From CAZSHG01 sp964459995 (GTDB lineage Bacteria > UBP14 > UBA6098): a stretch of 64,000 bases of DNA. The notes beneath the pieces were generated by a model. It ran no database searches and had not been told where the DNA came from. It was given only the letters and a program-made list of their open reading frames with translations. Shown here one piece after another: positions 62,362-64,000 of this stretch. Position 1 is the first letter of the stretch. Each line of letters opens with the position of its first letter. A program made the translations under genes and the position numbers. The DNA is taken from assembly GCA_964459995.1 (NCBI GenBank), contig CAYWOR010000006.1, positions 1-64,000 on the forward strand, given 5' to 3'.

Positions 62362-64000
62362 ATGAAGACACCCCTCAAATGGCTTTTAGAACTCTGCCCC
62401 TACGACGGTGGAGTTGATAAAATCGTGGATATGCTCACAATGAGTGGCACCGAGGTCGAATCGGTCGAGGATTTATCTTCTCGATTCGAAGGCGTGGTCA
62501 TCGGCCTCGTGAAATCGATACAAGCCGATAACCCGTTGGCCGGAATGTTTCTTTGCGAGGTCGAATATGGCGAAGGCAAAACCGCTCAGGTTTTATCCCG
62601 TGCGCCGAATATCGCAGTAGGGAATCTGTATCCATTCGCGCCTATCGGGGCGAGGCTTTTTGGCGGGAAGGTCATCGGGAATGCTGAATTCGAGGGGGTT
62701 TCGAGCGAAGGTATGCTTTGCTCCGGAGTGGAGCTCGGTCTCGGCGATCCAAAAGACAAGCTTCTTGAGATTGCACCCGGAACACGTGTCGGCGCGGATG
62801 TCAAGAAACTATTACAATGGGACGACGTTGTTATCGAAATGGAAGTTACCCCAAATCGGCCCGACTGTTACGGCATACTTGGGCTTGCGCGAGAATTGTC
62901 CGCGCTCACCGGTGTTCCTTTGGAAGATGAGTATCATATGCCGATACAAAATGGAACACCTGCCAAGAATTTTATCGACATAAGAATTGAGGATCCAAAG
63001 GGTTGTCCGCGATATTCGGCGAGGGTAATCGAGAATCTAAAAATTGCACCGTCTCCCTTGAGAATTATGGGCAGACTTTCGGCTTGTGGAATCCGTCCCA
63101 TAAATAATGTTGTCGATGCTACTAATTACGTGATGATGCTTTTATCGCATCCTCTTCATGCTTTCGATTTAGACAAACTTGGGTCGGACGCCATAATCGT
63201 CCGCAACGCCTTGCAGGGAGAGATATTCACAACCCTCGACAGCGAAGAGCGCAAATTATCCTCCGAGCATCTTCTTATCACCACACCCGAACGCCCTGTG
63301 GCAATCGCCGGGGTTATGGGCGGCCTAAACAGCGAGGTTGACGAAAGAACTACACGCATCCTCCTCGAATCGGCATATTTCAACCCCCGCAAGATACGCC
63401 GCGCCTCCCGGCAGTTGGGCTTGATAACCGACAGCTCGGTGCGTTTTGAGCGTGGCGCGGATCCCAATAGCACCGTCCGCGCGGCTGACGAATGCGCTTC
63501 GCTTATCGCATTCACCGCATCAGCCGAGGTTTGCGAAGGGGTTGTGGACGTTTTTCCGAGCAAAATCGAGCCGTTGGAAATCCCTCTAAATCCGAAAACA
63601 TTGTCGAACGTCCTTGGAATAGAAATCTGCGAAGACGAATATTCCAAAATACTCATCGCGTTAGGTCTGGAAAAAACATCGAAGGGCGACTGGAAAGTTC
63701 CCACATTCCGTCCCGATTTAACTCGTGAAATCGACCTCGTCGAGGAGGTTGGGCGGATTTACGGCTATTCTAAAATCGATCCGAAACTTGAGAGCGCCGG
63801 CCCGATCCCTCCCTCGATTCCCGAAACAATCCGTTTTGGTAGAAAAATCGCCGGTGTTATGAATGGCCTCGGCTACACCGAAGCACAGTCGGACCCGCTC
63901 GGCAAAGGCAGACTATATAAGCCTTTCTCAGATAAAGGATTAGTCGAACTGGAAAATCCAATCTCGGAAGACTTCAGATTCATGCGGCCTGCAATTCTTC
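62362..64000 (+). CDS. pheT: phenylalanine-tRNA ligase beta subunit (3' end beyond the window)
   Basis: The 546 visible codons cover the N-terminal MKTPLKWLLELCP start and an EMAP-like tRNA-binding domain (about 40-145, APNIAVGNLYPFAPIGARL). The B3/B4 editing domain follows (about 200-400, with RPDCYGILGLARE and DATNYVMMLLSHPLHAFD), then the B5 domain and the start of the catalytic-like domain. The enzyme pairs with PheS to charge tRNA-Phe. GAGG precedes the ATG. pheS is not upstream: the neighbour is divergent psd and pheT has its own promoter. The usual pheST order is therefore broken here. Confidence 0.96.
   Translation, partial: MKTPLKWLLELCPYDGGVDKIVDMLTMSGTEVESVEDLSSRFEGVVIGLVKSIQADNPLAGMFLCEVEYGEGKTAQVLSRAPNIAVGNLYPFAPIGARLFGGKVIGNAEFEGVSSEGMLCSGVELGLGDPKDKLLEIAPGTRVGADVKKLLQWDDVVIEMEVTPNRPDCYGILGLARELSALTGVPLEDEYHMPIQNGTPAKNFIDIRIEDPKGCPRYSARVIENLKIAPSPLRIMGRLSACGIRPINNVVDATNYVMMLLSHPLHAFDLDKLGSDAIIVRNALQGEIFTTLDSEERKLSSEHLLITTPERPVAIAGVMGGLNSEVDERTTRILLESAYFNPRKIRRASRQLGLITDSSVRFERGADPNSTVRAADECASLIAFTASAEVCEGVVDVFPSKIEPLEIPLNPKTLSNVLGIEICEDEYSKILIALGLEKTSKGDWKVPTFRPDLTREIDLVEEVGRIYGYSKIDPKLESAGPIPPSIPETIRFGRKIAGVMNGLGYTEAQSDPLGKGRLYKPFSDKGLVELENPISEDFRFMRPAIL

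Overview
The window carries chromosomal DNA from a Gram-negative bacterium. The supporting evidence is an Omp85-type barrel, an outer-membrane protein ending in Phe, many signal peptides, PssA/Psd phospholipid genes and MurA. The organism looks like a member of an uncultured or poorly described lineage related to the FCB group (Cloacimonadota, WOR-3, Marinimicrobia and Zixibacteria are all compatible). The main reason is the density of very large secreted proteins that end in a FlgD-like, type-IX-secretion-like tail domain. The 16S fragment at the left end could settle the phylum, but I cannot search it. G+C looks close to half, except for an AT-richer patch around 29.6-30.7 kb. Sigma70-type promoters (TTGACx, 16-17 bp, TATAAT-like) are easy to see, and three of them sit so close to an ATG that leaderless mRNAs are predicted.

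Layout. 1-1.1 kb: 5' two thirds of a 16S rRNA gene on the minus strand with boxA, promoter and UP element. 1.4-5.6 kb: a plus-strand unit of two secreted transglutaminase-like paralogues (both with Ser where the catalytic Cys is expected) and a TPR/outer-membrane-barrel protein, closed by unusually long hairpins. 5.8-14.8 kb (minus): a secreted Ig-like protein, a 1244-aa subtilase, a TPR lipoprotein and a beta-helix protein. 14.9-16.6 kb: divergent MscS channel and ImmA/IrrE-like peptidase, separated by a helically phased repeat array. 16.6-26.7 kb: housekeeping metabolism, with murA on plus and, on minus, tkt-tal and pyrR-attenuator-pyrB-glycosyltransferase-pyrC-aldehyde dehydrogenase. 26.8-29.6 kb (plus): DUF192 lipoprotein, then a three-gene iron-sulfur/FAD redox module and a small membrane protein. 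29.57-30.4 kb: junction of two broken genes. 30.6-36.3 kb (plus): possible leader peptide and terminator, a second subtilase, an M14 carboxypeptidase and a beta-CASP nuclease. 36.3-59.6 kb (minus): an Omp85-like barrel and four secreted proteins, including giants of 1885, 2344 and 2601 residues. 59.6-62.2 kb (minus): an overlapping psd-pssA-purS-purQ-DUF4321 operon. 62.4 kb to the end (plus): pheT, cut by the window edge.

How it fits together. About half of the window encodes an exported protein set. Nine proteins share a signal peptide at one end and a FlgD-like tail ending in hydrophobic residues plus Lys (once Arg) at the other. The two subtilases and the carboxypeptidase suggest extracellular protein degradation, and the giants suggest surface or matrix functions. 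Three neighbouring genes share a newly noticed N-terminal two-cysteine module, and the 219-residue protein is little more than that module plus the tail. No secretion machinery for this cargo is in the window. No CRISPR array, insertion sequence, tRNA or riboswitch was seen.
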